Shown here piece after piece: positions 26,135 to 35,915 of a DNA stretch of 41,579 nt; the stretch's first letter is position 1; the number at the start of each line of letters is the position of its first letter. Origin of the DNA: an uncultured Lachnospiraceae bacterium (GTDB taxonomy: Bacteria > Bacillota > Clostridia > Lachnospirales > Lachnospiraceae). Location: positions 1 through 41,579 of the forward strand of contig CACXFV010000085.1 of assembly GCA_902767015.1 (NCBI GenBank). Reading direction: 5' to 3'. The notes under the pieces were generated by a model, which was not told the origin of the DNA, did not search any database, and saw only the letters and a list, made by a program, of their open reading frames with translations. A program made the translations under genes and the position numbers.

Positions 26135-27826
26135 ATGGAATTAACAGGTTCAGAAATTATAATTGAGTGTTTAAAGGAGCAGGGTGTTGACACAGTATTC
26201 GGTTATCCGGGTGGAACCATATTAAATGTTTACGACGAATTATATAAGCATTCTGATGAGATTACACATATATTGACCTCTCATGAGCAGGGGGCTGCGC
26301 ATGCCGCAGACGGATATGCCCGCTCTACAGGAAAAGTTGGCGTGTGTATGGCTACATCAGGACCGGGGGCAACTAATCTGGTAACAGGTATTGCTACAGC
26401 ACATATGGATTCTGTTCCACTGGTTGCCATCACAGCAAATGTTCCGCTGCCTCTTATAGGTAAGGATTCATTTCAGGAGGTTGATATCGTAGGTGTGACA
26501 ATGCCTATCACAAAGCATAATTTCTTAGTGAAGGATGTAAAGAATCTGGCTGACACATTAAGGGAAGCGTTTTATATCGCACAGTCAGGAAGACCGGGAC
26601 CGGTGTTGGTAGATATTTTGAAGAATGCCACGGCGGATAGGGCAGAATATGAGTATAAAGAGCCACGAAAGATAGAGCCGTTAAGGGATAAGATTACAGA
26701 CGAAGATATCGACACGGCTGTGAAGCTGATTAATGCATCAAAGAAACCATTTATCTTTGTAGGTGGTGGAGCTGTTATATCAGGCGCATCAGAGGAGTTG
26801 AAAAAGTTTGTTGCCCTGACAGATGCACCGGTATGCGATTCACTGATGGGAAAGGGCGCTTTTGACGGAACCGATGAGCATTATACCGGAATGCTTGGTA
26901 TGCATGGTACAAAGACTTCTAACTTTGGTGTTACGGAATGTGACCTTCTGATTGCGATTGGCGTCAGATTTAGTGACAGAGTAATAGGTAATGCCAAGAA
27001 GTTTGCCAATAATGCTAAAATATTGCAGATTGATATCGATCCGGCAGAAGTCAATAAAAACATTGCCACTACAGCCAGTGTCATTGGGGATGTCAATGAA
27101 GTATTGAAGCTTTTAAATGCTAAGATAGAACAGCATGATAATAAAGAATGGCTTGCGCATATCGCAGAGCTGGCACAAAAATATCCGATGACGTATAGAG
27201 AGAATCAGCTTAATGGTCCGGCATTGATAGAAAAAATCTATGAGATTACAAATGGTGAAGCAATTATCACCACGGAGGTAGGTCAGCATCAGATGTGGGC
27301 CGCACAGTTCTACAAGTACAGTAAGCCGCGTACCCTTATCACATCGGGCGGAGCAGGTACGATGGGCTATGGTCTGGGCGCAGCCATCGGCAGCAAGGTA
27401 GGTAACAGGGATAAGGTTGTTATCAACATCGCAGGTGACGGATGCTTCAGAATGAATATGAATGAGATTGCCACAGCGGCGAGATACAATATTCCGGTTA
27501 TTGAAGTGATTGTCAATAATCAGGTGTTAGGTATGGTAAGACAGTGGCAGACGTTGTTCTATGGAAAGAGATATTCCAATACGACACTGAATGACCAGGT
27601 GGATTACGTAAAGGTAGCCGAGGGCTTAGGAGCAAAGGCTTACAGAATCACAAAGTTAGAAGAGGTTGAGAAGACCATCAGAGAGGCAATCGGGCTGAAT
27701 GCACCGGTAGTAATCGACTGTCAGATTGACAGTGATGACAAGGTATTTCCGATGGTTGCACCGGGAACAGCTATTAGTGAGGCATTTTCAGAAGAAGATT
27801 TAGCCGCTAAAGGTCTTGACTGTTAA
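26135..27826 (+). CDS. ilvB: acetolactate synthase, large (catalytic) subunit
   Basis: 563 aa thiamine diphosphate enzyme. It makes acetolactate or acetohydroxybutyrate, the first common step of branched-chain synthesis. The cofactor-activating Glu is E51 (SHEQGAAHAADGYAR), and the ThDP/Mg motif starts at GDG (434-436) and continues with NNQVLG. The MATSGPGATN motif and the FAD-linked middle domain are present. GGAAAGGTG is upstream of the ATG. No regulatory small subunit (ilvN, ACT domain) is next to it: serC follows. A catabolic acetolactate synthase is less likely because of the neighbours and the FAD-region motifs. Confidence 0.95.
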   Translation: MELTGSEIIIECLKEQGVDTVFGYPGGTILNVYDELYKHSDEITHILTSHEQGAAHAADGYARSTGKVGVCMATSGPGATNLVTGIATAHMDSVPLVAITANVPLPLIGKDSFQEVDIVGVTMPITKHNFLVKDVKNLADTLREAFYIAQSGRPGPVLVDILKNATADRAEYEYKEPRKIEPLRDKITDEDIDTAVKLINASKKPFIFVGGGAVISGASEELKKFVALTDAPVCDSLMGKGAFDGTDEHYTGMLGMHGTKTSNFGVTECDLLIAIGVRFSDRVIGNAKKFANNAKILQIDIDPAEVNKNIATTASVIGDVNEVLKLLNAKIEQHDNKEWLAHIAELAQKYPMTYRENQLNGPALIEKIYEITNGEAIITTEVGQHQMWAAQFYKYSKPRTLITSGGAGTMGYGLGAAIGSKVGNRDKVVINIAGDGCFRMNMNEIATAARYNIPVIEVIVNNQVLGMVRQWQTLFYGKRYSNTTLNDQVDYVKVAEGLGAKAYRITKLEEVEKTIREAIGLNAPVVIDCQIDSDDKVFPMVAPGTAISEAFSEEDLAAKGLDC

Positions 27827-27844
27827 TACTGAAAGCGATAAAAT
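27816..27844 (+). promoter_or_regulatory. putative promoter for serC
   Basis: TTGACT (27816-27821), 17 nt, TAAAAT (27839-27844). The -35 lies inside the end of ilvB. Confidence 0.45.
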
Positions 27845-27976
27845 ATAGGGGTTACCAAGAAATGGCAAATAAATTTAAGAAAGGAAAAGTTATTGACATA
27901 TATCATTTTCGTCAGTGATGAAGTGAAGCTTTAGAGCAATATATATATGATATGTATCAGTAGCGGGTATATACAA

Positions 27977-29059
27977 GTGAGCAGAGTTTACAATTTTTCA
28001 GCCGGACCGGCTGTATTACCGGAAGAGGTATTGAAAGAGGCAGCAGATGAGATGTTAGACTATAAGGGAACAGGCATGTCTGTTATGGAGATGAGTCACC
28101 GTTCCAAGGCTTATCAGGCAATCATTGATGAGGCAGAGAAGGATTTAAGAGAATTAATGAATATCCCTGATAATTATAAGGTACTCTTTCTGCAGGGTGG
28201 CGCATCCACACAGTTTGCCATGATTCCTATGAATCTGAAAAAGAATGGCGTAGCTGACTACATTGTGACAGGACAGTGGGCAAAGAAGGCATATCAGGAG
28301 GCACAGAAGTTCCTGAAAGCGAACAAGATTGCTTCCTCAGAGGATAAGACATTTTCGTATATTCCGGATTGTTCTGATCTTCCTATCAGTGAGGATGCAG
28401 ACTATGTATATATCTGTGAAAACAATACCATTTATGGTACGAAATACAAGACACTTCCGAATACAAAAGGCAAGGTACTGGTATCAGATGTATCTTCATG
28501 CTTTTTATCAGAGCCTGTAGATGTGACAAAATATGGCATTATCTATGGCGGTGTTCAGAAGAACATAGGACCTGCCGGAGTAGTGATTGCCATTATTCGT
28601 GAAGATCTGATACCACAGGAGCCGCTGGAGGGTGTTCCTACCATGCTTCAGTATAAGATTCATGCAGACAATGGTTCTATGTATAATACACCACCTGCTT
28701 ATGGTATCTACATCTGTGGAAAGGTATTTAAGTGGATTAAGAACATGGGCGGTCTTGAGGCAATGAAGAAGCACAACGAGGAGAAGGCCAAGATACTGTA
28801 TGACTTTTTAGACCAGAGCGAATTGTTCAAGGGAACTGTTGTAAAGGAGGATCGCTCTCTGATGAATGTTCCTTTTGTGACAGGAAATGAAGAACTTGAT
28901 GCTAAATTTGTTAAGGAAGCAAAAGAGGCAGGCTTTGAGAATCTGAAGGGACACAGAACCGTTGGCGGAATGAGAGCAAGTATCTATAATGCTATGCCAA
29001 TCGAAGGAGTGAAGGCTTTAGTAGAGTTCATGAAAAAGTTTGAAGCAGAAAATAAATGA
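27977..29059 (+). CDS. serC: phosphoserine aminotransferase, GTG start
   Basis: 360 aa, standard for SerC. It converts 3-phosphohydroxypyruvate and glutamate to phosphoserine, using PLP. Start motif SRVYNFSAGPAVLPEEVL; PLP-binding Lys is K195 in GGVQKNIGPAG. GTG 27977 gives the family N terminus; the ATG at 27947 would add ten unrelated residues. The ribosome binding site is weak (GCGGG, 9 nt away). serA starts 17 nt after the stop, so the pair is an operon. Confidence 0.94.
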   Translation: MSRVYNFSAGPAVLPEEVLKEAADEMLDYKGTGMSVMEMSHRSKAYQAIIDEAEKDLRELMNIPDNYKVLFLQGGASTQFAMIPMNLKKNGVADYIVTGQWAKKAYQEAQKFLKANKIASSEDKTFSYIPDCSDLPISEDADYVYICENNTIYGTKYKTLPNTKGKVLVSDVSSCFLSEPVDVTKYGIIYGGVQKNIGPAGVVIAIIREDLIPQEPLEGVPTMLQYKIHADNGSMYNTPPAYGIYICGKVFKWIKNMGGLEAMKKHNEEKAKILYDFLDQSELFKGTVVKEDRSLMNVPFVTGNEELDAKFVKEAKEAGFENLKGHRTVGGMRASIYNAMPIEGVKALVEFMKKFEAENK

Positions 29060-29076
29060 AATGGAAGGATAGAAAG

Positions 29077-30246
29077 ATGACAAAGATTAATTGCTTGAAT
29101 CCTATCGCAAAGGTAGGTCTTGATTTATTCTCAGATAATTATGAGGTTACAGAAGATTTTGCACAGGCAGATGCAGTTTTGGTGAGAAGTGCTGTTATGC
29201 ATGATATGGAGATGCCTGAGTCATTGAAATGTATCGCAAGAGCAGGTGCAGGTGTTAATAATATTCCACTTGACAAGTGTGCTGAGCAGGGAATTGTGGT
29301 ATTCAATACGCCGGGAGCTAATGCTAATGGTGTGAAAGAGCTGGTGATAGCCGGCATGTTATTGGCAGCAAGAGATATTACAGGAAGTATTGCTTGGACG
29401 AAATCTGATGAGGCAAAGTCTGATGCGAATGTTGCAAAGACAGCTGAAAAGGTGAAGAAGAATTATGCAGGAACAGAGATTAAGGGAAAGAAGCTTGGTG
29501 TGATTGGCCTTGGTGCCATCGGAGCGATGGTGGCAAACGCAGCCGTTTCACTTGGCATGGAAGTATATGGCTATGATCCGTATATCTCGGTGGCAGCAGC
29601 ATGGAATTTATCAAGAAGTGTTAAGCATATTAATACCACAGAGGAAATCTTTAAGAATTGTGATTATATTACCATTCATGTACCTCTGCTTGACAGCACA
29701 AAGGGCATGATTAATAAAGAAGCCCTTGAGATGATGAAAGATGGTGTAGTAATCCTGAATTATGCAAGAGATATTCTTGTGGATGAGGAAGCAATGACAG
29801 AGGCGCTTCAGTCGGGTAAGGTTAAGAGATATATGACAGATTTTGCGAATCCTACATCTGTTAACATGGAAGGCGCCATTGTGACACCGCATATTGGTGC
29901 CTCTACAGAAGAATCAGAAGATAATTGTGCAGTGATGGCAGTTAACGAGATTGTTGATTTTATTGAGAATGGTAACATAAAGAATTCAGTGAACTATCCT
30001 GCCTGTGACATGGGAGTTTGTGACAAGGCAGCACGTGTGACAATCTGCCATAAGAACATTCCTAGCATGATTGGTCAGTTTACATCAGTGTTTGCTGCAG
30101 AGAACATTAATATTTCAGATATGACAAATAAGAGCAGAGGTGATTACTCTTATACGATGCTTGATTTAGATACCGCTGCCACAGAAGATGTTGTGAAGAA
30201 GATTGAAGCAATTAGTGGTGTTATCAAAGTAAGAGTAATAAAATAA
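29077..30246 (+). CDS. serA: D-3-phosphoglycerate dehydrogenase
   Basis: 389 aa. It oxidises 3-phosphoglycerate to 3-phosphohydroxypyruvate with NAD+, the first step of serine synthesis. The Rossmann motif GLGAIG is at 144-149, the catalytic His is H272 in TPHIGASTEE, and a C-terminal ACT domain (from about VTICHKNIPSMIGQ) suggests feedback control by serine. The conserved NxARGxLVD segment reads NYARDILVDEEA (Asp for Gly). AAGGA precedes ATG 29077; the earlier ATG at 29056 overlaps the serC end and is less likely. A terminator follows. Confidence 0.95.
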   Translation: MTKINCLNPIAKVGLDLFSDNYEVTEDFAQADAVLVRSAVMHDMEMPESLKCIARAGAGVNNIPLDKCAEQGIVVFNTPGANANGVKELVIAGMLLAARDITGSIAWTKSDEAKSDANVAKTAEKVKKNYAGTEIKGKKLGVIGLGAIGAMVANAAVSLGMEVYGYDPYISVAAAWNLSRSVKHINTTEEIFKNCDYITIHVPLLDSTKGMINKEALEMMKDGVVILNYARDILVDEEAMTEALQSGKVKRYMTDFANPTSVNMEGAIVTPHIGASTEESEDNCAVMAVNEIVDFIENGNIKNSVNYPACDMGVCDKAARVTICHKNIPSMIGQFTSVFAAENINISDMTNKSRGDYSYTMLDLDTAATEDVVKKIEAISGVIKVRVIK

Positions 30247-30265
30247 TTTTTATAGAGATTTTAGG

Positions 30266-30291
30266 AGCGAGTGCCGGTGCACTCGCTTTTT
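30266..30291 (+). terminator. terminator after serA
   Basis: AGCGAGTGC (30266-30274) and GCACTCGCT (30279-30287) form a perfect 9-bp stem with loop CGGT, followed by TTTT. Confidence 0.85.
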
Positions 30292-30314
30292 AAGTTGCTA
30301 GGAGGCTGTGCACA

Positions 30315-30581
30315 GTGATAAAATTTAAAAGGAAACTGTATGAATTTTTACATCTTAGTGGCGATTATCATCCCAATGAACTGAATGGTTTTCTGGCAGC
30401 AGCATATATTTATACGCAGATTTATAAAACTGATTTTTATGATTATGGCTATGATGAGCTTGATGACAGCCTAAAAAAAATGCTTCCGGGATTAACGGAT
30501 GAGGCAAAAGAAGGTTATTATAGTGAAATGATAAGGATTGTGAATGAAGGGGCAGGACATCAGTCAGAGGCAGAATCTTAG
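30315..30581 (+). CDS. hypothetical protein, 88 aa
   Basis: I do not recognise this protein. It starts at GTG with GGAGG 9 nt upstream and is a well-formed small gene. The sequence is rich in Tyr, Asp and aromatic residues (YIYTQIYKTDFYDYGYDELDD), is acidic and has no membrane segment, signal peptide or Cys. It lies between serA and the DUF1015 gene with a terminator on each side, so it is probably transcribed alone or by read-through from serA. Confidence 0.75.
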   Translation: MIKFKRKLYEFLHLSGDYHPNELNGFLAAAYIYTQIYKTDFYDYGYDELDDSLKKMLPGLTDEAKEGYYSEMIRIVNEGAGHQSEAES

Positions 30582-30636
30582 TGGAAAGTACTTTTCAGAT
30601 GGTATGTCTGAATTGTTACGGATAGAGAAAAGGAAA

Positions 30637-30680
30637 ACAGTACGGCAGAATGCACAAAACTGCCGTACTGTTTTTGTTTT
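30637..30680 (+). terminator. terminator after the 88-aa gene
   Basis: ACAGTACGGCAG (30637-30648) and CTGCCGTACTGT (30660-30671) form a perfect 12-bp stem followed by TTTTGTTTT. Confidence 0.9.
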
Positions 30681-30699
30681 GGGTTACGTGTTTAACCTA

Positions 30700-30728
30700 T
30701 TGTAGATATCACTTTTTATAGATATAAT
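30700..30728 (+). promoter_or_regulatory. putative promoter for the DUF1015 gene
   Basis: TTGTAG (30700-30705), 17 nt, TATAAT (30723-30728). About 180 nt separate it from the ATG at 30910. Confidence 0.5.
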
Positions 30729-30909
30729 AATAGCGATATGATAATTATATGAATCGGATGAATATAAAAAGTCGTATATGGTAGAGGTTTATATTGACAT
30801 CAAAACGCTAAAAATATAAAATAGCCAGTACAGGGCTATTTGTTTATAAGCGAAAATGAGTAGTTGATACTATTATTAGAATGTGTCGCTTAAGAAAGAG
30901 GATTATAAC

Positions 30910-32145
30910 ATGGCAGTAATAAAAGCGTTTGAATGTGTAAAACCAATCAGGGAGCTGGCCGGACAAGTGGCAGCGCTTCCTTATGATGTGTACAATAGAG
31001 AGGAGGCATGTGAGGCTGTTAAAGATAAGAAATATTCCTTCCTTAGAATTGACAGGGCAGAGACAAATTTTGGCGCAGAAGTTGATACCTATGATGACAG
31101 GGTATATGCAAAGGCAAAGGAATTATATGAGTGCATGAAAAAAGAGGGCGTATATAAAAAATCAGACAGAGAATGTTACTATGTATACGAGCTTACTATG
31201 GATGGAAGAGTGCAGACAGGAATCGTTGCATGTGCCAGTATAGATGATTATGCCTGCAATGTGATTAAGAAGCATGAAAATACAAGGGAAGAAAAGGAAA
31301 TTGACAGAATCCGGCATGTAGATACCTGCAATGCACAGACAGGTCCGATTTTTCTTGCATACAGAAAAAATGAAGTGGTTAACAATATAATAGAAAAAGT
31401 GAAAATGTCTGAGCCGATTTTTTCATTTGTTTCTGAGGATGGTATTAAGCATACAGGATATGTGATCGATAATGCAGACGATATTAAGACAATTGAAAAG
31501 GAGTTTGCCGGTATTAATGACATTTACATAGCAGATGGACACCATAGGGCAGCTTCAGCAGTAAAGGTTGGCTTAAAGAGAAGAAAAGAAAATCCTGATT
31601 ATGATGGAACAGAGGAGTTCAATTATTTTTTGTCTGTGCTATTCCAGGAGCAGGAGTTAATGATCATGCCATATAACAGGGTTGTAAAGGATCTGAATGG
31701 GTTATCAGAGAACGAGTTTCTTGCTCAGATCAGTGAAAAATTTGAAGTAGCTGAAATAGGAAAGGAAGCGGCTGCTCCAAAACAAAAATCTGAATTTACA
31801 ATGTATTTGTCAGGAAGATGGTATACGCTGAAGGCAAAAGAGGAAATATTGTCTGATGATGTGGTGGATGGATTGGATGTGTCGATTTTACAGAATAATC
31901 TGCTGGGACCGATACTGGGAATCAATGATCCGAGAACGGATAAAAGGATTGACTTTATTGGAGGAATACGAGGACTTTCAGAGCTTGAGAGAAGATGTGC
32001 AGAGGATATGAAGGTAGCATTTGCCATGTATCCGACCTCTATTAGTGAATTATTTGCTGTGGCAGATGCATCAAAACTTATGCCCCCAAAATCTACATGG
32101 TTTGAGCCGAAGCTGAGAAGTGGTTTATTTATCCATGAGATATAA
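30910..32145 (+). CDS. DUF1015 family protein
   Basis: 411 aa, a typical length. It begins MAVIKAFECVKPIRELAGQV with ALPYDVYNREEA, the standard N terminus of DUF1015, and has the motif ADGHHRAASA (209-217), with a His-His pair suggestive of a metal or phosphate site. No enzyme activity is established for the family. It is often found near serA/serC in anaerobes, as here, which hints at a link to serine metabolism. Start at ATG 30910 with AGAGGAT upstream; an in-frame ATG at 30883 precedes it. It is followed by a 173-nt gap. Confidence 0.9.
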   Translation: MAVIKAFECVKPIRELAGQVAALPYDVYNREEACEAVKDKKYSFLRIDRAETNFGAEVDTYDDRVYAKAKELYECMKKEGVYKKSDRECYYVYELTMDGRVQTGIVACASIDDYACNVIKKHENTREEKEIDRIRHVDTCNAQTGPIFLAYRKNEVVNNIIEKVKMSEPIFSFVSEDGIKHTGYVIDNADDIKTIEKEFAGINDIYIADGHHRAASAVKVGLKRRKENPDYDGTEEFNYFLSVLFQEQELMIMPYNRVVKDLNGLSENEFLAQISEKFEVAEIGKEAAAPKQKSEFTMYLSGRWYTLKAKEEILSDDVVDGLDVSILQNNLLGPILGINDPRTDKRIDFIGGIRGLSELERRCAEDMKVAFAMYPTSISELFAVADASKLMPPKSTWFEPKLRSGLFIHEI

Positions 32146-32290
32146 AGAGAGAAAGCTTTTCCGAAGAGACTTTGTGTCATAGTCAGGTGAGGTTATTGGT
32201 TCTGATCTTTAACAGTAACAGTGTAAACAGTATGAAAGTGAAGATGAAGATAACAGAATTTAACGGAACATGATACAAGGAAAGGAGAAG

Positions 32291-32306
32291 CTGCCTCTTT
32301 TGGCAG
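32291..32306 (+). promoter_or_regulatory. hairpin between ribosome binding site and start codon
   Basis: CTGCC and GGCAG (loop TCTTTT) form a hairpin that lies between AAGGAG (32282-32287) and the ATG at 32319. With the hairpin folded, the distance from the site to the start falls from 31 nt to about 15 nt. Confidence 0.45.
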
Positions 32307-32318
32307 TGAGTATACATA

Positions 32319-33863
32319 ATGAATACTAATATTGTGGAAGAATATCTTAATAAGGTTTATAAGATTGTTATTTTGATTATCACCGGAGCGTGCCAGAGTG
32401 CAGGTATTTTTTTAATTGTCTGTAAAATGCTTGGTTATTATAAGACGGTTTCATGGATATTACTGGGAGTATTTTCATTTACCTGTGTGTTCTATTTTAT
32501 GGTCGGTCTGCTCTTAATTAAAAATGCATACTATATCAATGACAGTAATGAACAGCGTATCATTCCCAAAATGATGACATTAGGCAAGTTGTTTGTGTTT
32601 GCTGTTATGACAATACAATTTAACTTTATTATCTATATGATTCCAACAAGGCAGTTTTGGGCATTTACATTTTTTTGGATGATTTTAGGCGCGCTGTTTA
32701 TTGATGTCAGATTGATCATATCGATTGCACTGATGTGCAATGCCTCACTGCTCATTTCTATTTTTATCCGCGGCAGGCAGGTTCTGCCGGTTTCAGATGT
32801 AAACTATGTGCCGGAAATCATCATGCGGGGACTTGCTCTTATACTGTCCTCAGTGGCAACTGTCATTATGGTATACCTGGTGGAACACTACCTGATCAAT
32901 GTTAAAAGAGAACAGTTGGAAAAGAATAATTCCAGAGTGGAGCGGATTTTGAATACGGCAAGATCCATCACCCATCAGTTAAGTGGTACCAGTGAGTCAC
33001 TTGCGGAAATATCGCAAAATCAGAGTGCTGCTACGGAGGAGTTGTCAGCAACCAGTGATACACTGCTTGAAGAGAGTGGAAAGGCTTTAAAAGAAGCACA
33101 GAGAAGTGCTGAAAATATGACTTCACTGGAGACATGTTCCGGCGAGTTGAACAAGAATATTTTGGCAGTAGAGCAAATTTCTAAGAGCTTGTTGTCGGAA
33201 TCTGAAAAAAATGAGATACTTTTAAGAAAATTGCAGTCAAAAAATGAAGAAGTTGTCAGGTCTTCAGAAAATACGAAGATGATTTCCCGGGAGCTGCTTA
33301 TGTGTGTAAGTAGAATCGGAATTGCATTAGATGTTATTAACGATATATCATCAGAGACAGCGTTGCTTGCATTAAATGCATCGATAGAGGCAGCAAGAGC
33401 AGGAGAATCCGGTCGCGGCTTTGCTGTTGTTGCGGAATCAGTGGGAAATCTTGCAAGCAGTACAGAGGAATCTGTAGGCAATATACAATCTGCCATTTCA
33501 GATTTACAGGAAAATGTGAGAGTCATGTCAGAGTCGATTGAAAAAAGCGCAGCAAATCTTAACGAGCAGGATGAGGTGTTTAATGAGACATTTAGCAGTA
33601 TCAGAAATATGATTTCTGTCATAAGGGAGGAATTGGATGCCATATATTCCATGGATTGTGTCTATAAAAAGCAGATTGAAATTATCAATGTCACAATTTC
33701 TGAAAATGAACAGATTATTGATGCTGTTAAGGCAGAAAATGAGAATTTCAGCAATATAGCCGGATTAATTGATGATAATACAAGGGATGTATTGGAAATA
33801 ACCAGACAGGCAGAGGAATTAGACAGGATGATAGAAAAATTAAAAAATACTTTGATAAGTTAG
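32319..33863 (+). CDS. methyl-accepting chemotaxis protein with multi-span membrane domain
   Basis: 514 aa. Six or so hydrophobic segments occupy the first 195 residues with no large extracytoplasmic sensor domain, ending in [15 protein letters not shown]. The remainder is a cytoplasmic signalling coiled coil with the conserved hairpin tip [20 protein letters not shown] (from about L350, N353) and ESVGNLA. It is expected to feed CheA/CheW; ligand unknown, and sensing may be by the membrane domain (for example of electrochemical or lipid state; inference). No HAMP domain is obvious. The ATG at 32319 lacks a close ribosome binding site, but an AAGGAG sits 31 nt upstream across a hairpin. A terminator follows. 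Confidence 0.88.
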   Translation: MNTNIVEEYLNKVYKIVILIITGACQSAGIFLIVCKMLGYYKTVSWILLGVFSFTCVFYFMVGLLLIKNAYYINDSNEQRIIPKMMTLGKLFVFAVMTIQFNFIIYMIPTRQFWAFTFFWMILGALFIDVRLIISIALMCNASLLISIFIRGRQVLPVSDVNYVPEIIMRGLALILSSVATVIMVYLVEHYLINVKREQLEKNNSRVERILNTARSITHQLSGTSESLAEISQNQSAATEELSATSDTLLEESGKALKEAQRSAENMTSLETCSGELNKNILAVEQISKSLLSESEKNEILLRKLQSKNEEVVRSSENTKMISRELLMCVSRIGIALDVINDISSETALLALNASIEAARAGESGRGFAVVAESVGNLASSTEESVGNIQSAISDLQENVRVMSESIEKSAANLNEQDEVFNETFSSIRNMISVIREELDAIYSMDCVYKKQIEIINVTISENEQIIDAVKAENENFSNIAGLIDDNTRDVLEITRQAEELDRMIEKLKNTLIS

Positions 33864-33935
33864 GTAATATGGTTTTGTGCACAAAATGTATAGCAGAATG
33901 ATAGAGTTGCAAGGTCGGAGAAATCAATGAATCAG

Positions 33936-33979
33936 GAGAACCGTAGGTGTCAGGTATGAAAGCCTATGGTTCTCTTTTT
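33936..33979 (+). terminator. terminator after the chemoreceptor gene
   Basis: GAGAACCGTAGG (33936-33947) pairs with CCTATGGTTCTC (33963-33974, one G-U), followed by TTTTT. Confidence 0.85.
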
Positions 33980-34066
33980 AGTTTCAATTCACAGGCAACC
34001 TTAACGGCATTTGTAAAATCGGCATGAAGGTGAATGTAAAAATATTGTAAAAAAGTTTTTGAAGGC

Positions 34067-34095
34067 TTGATTTGTTAAGAAATTTATAATACAAT
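34067..34095 (+). promoter_or_regulatory. promoter for the transglutaminase-like gene
   Basis: TTGATT (34067-34072), 17 nt, TACAAT (34090-34095), 65 nt before the ATG. Confidence 0.55.
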
Positions 34096-34160
34096 ATACT
34101 AGTTACAGTTAAATAAAAAATATTTTCAGATAAATTTCGTTATGAAAAGGATATAGTATA

Positions 34161-35915
34161 ATGAGTAATAAAGATGACTTAGAAAAGGAAAATATAAATA
34201 AAAAGAAAAAATCTATTTTTAATTTTACGGATGATGAGGATGAGTATGAAGACGATGAAGAATACGATGACGAGGAAGAATACGAAGAAGAGGAGGATGA
34301 CTCGTCTATAGAAGATGAGATTACCTATTACGAAGATGATACGCCTTATGATGGAAGAAAAATAATAGTTAAGACGAGAAAAGAGAAGATTGTCAATAGA
34401 GTGATGGCGGGCATGGGAATTGCCATTGCGGCATTTACCATATTTTACGGTGTGGTTGCGTACGGCATTGTCCATAATAAACCGGAGCCACAGCAGGTTA
34501 TAATGGAGCAGTCCAGTGAAAGTGTTCCTGAGACAACGACAGAGGAGCCGATTGATACCACTCTGTTTGTCAGTCCGTATACGGATGAGAATATTTCGGA
34601 AAGTATTAAAACCAAACTTAATAATGTAAGGCCGGAACCACTGACAACAGGACTTATCAAGGTTGATAACAGGGTAAGCAGTATTATGGCAAAGGTGGTT
34701 GATAGTTCAAAGACCAACTATGAGAATGTCAGAAATATTTATGACTATCTGTTAAGCAACTTTGACTACAAGAGTAAATCCTACGTGGATGATGATTCGG
34801 TTTATGAGTTCTGCTCTACTGTTAATTACGTATCGACTTTAGATATGAAGATTATTTATCGTGCGAATAAAGCGTTGACCAACAATTCAGGTTCACCTGA
34901 CGATTATGCCTGTGCGTTTACTGTCATGATGAGAAATTTAGGTTTTGAAGCTTATTATATTGATGGTGCAATCTATAATGATGAGGGAGAATATGAATCT
35001 CATGGATATGCCATCGTAGTGATGGAGGATGAGTACTATATTTTTGATCCTTCCTATGACGCACATTTGCTGAAAGAGAGTAAGGACAAGCGGCTGACAG
35101 AGAGGTCGGCAGCAGAGGGAGAAGAAGCCTCCTCAGAAGAAGAGGCAGATACCGCTATTGCTTATAAGGCATTTGGCAAAAGATTTTCAGAGGTAAAAGA
35201 GATTTTTACGACGGATGATGTGGAAAATTCTATCGAAAAATTTGCAGAGTTTGAGAAGCTTGGAAAGTTCTCATTTGATGCTTCTTTCTCATCAACAGGC
35301 GGTGGAAGTGCCTATGGACACGTTGATTATTCTACAGGCTACAGTGAAGATGGTAATTCCGTGAACGCAAGCGGTCAGCTGGCAGTGTACACGGACGATA
35401 AGATTTATCTGTCGGGTTCTGTGGTAGGAAGTTCAACGAATACATGGAAGCTGGTTGCAAAGCTGTATGACAGTGATATGAATTATATCACAGAGTCAAC
35501 CCTTTATAGTGAGACAACGTATTCAAGGGAAAATGAAGTTTCCTATACACCGGGCAGAGTTGGAAATGTACGACTGGTTTACATGGTAACAGATGCCAAC
35601 GGAAGAACCTGTGCGGTCTCTAAGATGATTGAGGTAAAGAGCAGATACAGTTTTGAAGACGAGACGACCACCAGAGAGAGAGAAACCACCACAGCAGAAG
35701 AAGAGATTACGACGGAGGAGATAACCACAGAGGAGGAGATAACCACTACAGCAGGATGGCAGGAGGAGACGACTACCTACTATCAACCGGAGGAGACAAC
35801 CACCAGAAGACGACAGGAAGAGACAACTACCGAGCCACAGCAGCCGGAGACACCTACGGAGCCGCAGCAGGACGAAACCACTACAGCAGCCGAAGAAACG
35901 ACACAGGAGCCATAG
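34161..35915 (+). CDS. membrane-anchored transglutaminase-like protein with Thr-rich tail
   Basis: 584 aa. A very acidic cytoplasmic N terminus (Asp/Glu/Tyr runs, about 24-60) is followed by one membrane segment (about 81-104), a linker, and a transglutaminase/protease-like domain with an intact triad: C251 (DDYACAF), H281 (SHGYAIV) and D296 (IFDPSY). An Ig-like domain follows (GSVVGSSTNTWKLVAKLYDS to MIEVKS), then a tail of Thr/Glu/Gln/Pro repeats such as EETTTYYQPEETTTRRR. The plan (membrane anchor, catalytic domain, Ig domain, Thr-rich tail) mirrors the L,D-transpeptidase at 6978-8495. A cell-wall or surface role is likely; substrate unknown. The enzyme may be a peptidase rather than a cross-linker. 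Confidence 0.85.
   Translation: MSNKDDLEKENINKKKKSIFNFTDDEDEYEDDEEYDDEEEYEEEEDDSSIEDEITYYEDDTPYDGRKIIVKTRKEKIVNRVMAGMGIAIAAFTIFYGVVAYGIVHNKPEPQQVIMEQSSESVPETTTEEPIDTTLFVSPYTDENISESIKTKLNNVRPEPLTTGLIKVDNRVSSIMAKVVDSSKTNYENVRNIYDYLLSNFDYKSKSYVDDDSVYEFCSTVNYVSTLDMKIIYRANKALTNNSGSPDDYACAFTVMMRNLGFEAYYIDGAIYNDEGEYESHGYAIVVMEDEYYIFDPSYDAHLLKESKDKRLTERSAAEGEEASSEEEADTAIAYKAFGKRFSEVKEIFTTDDVENSIEKFAEFEKLGKFSFDASFSSTGGGSAYGHVDYSTGYSEDGNSVNASGQLAVYTDDKIYLSGSVVGSSTNTWKLVAKLYDSDMNYITESTLYSETTYSRENEVSYTPGRVGNVRLVYMVTDANGRTCAVSKMIEVKSRYSFEDETTTRERETTTAEEEITTEEITTEEEITTTAGWQEETTTYYQPEETTTRRRQEETTTEPQQPETPTEPQQDETTTAAEETTQEP

Larger units (their letters stand above)
30582..30909 (+). other. intergenic region between the 88-aa gene and the DUF1015 gene
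   Basis: This 328-nt gap holds a strong terminator at 30637-30680 and a promoter-like pair at 30700-30728. A second candidate TTGACA near 30793 lacks a well-spaced -10. I see no further gene. Confidence 0.5.

Noticed and set aside
27862-27918. Small frame of 18 codons before serC
   Set aside because: No ribosome binding site and no regulatory codon run; it does not look like a leader peptide.
23104-27976. T-box leaders before the leu, ilv or ser genes
   Set aside because: I found no AGGGTGGNACCGCG-type T-box sequence in these gaps.
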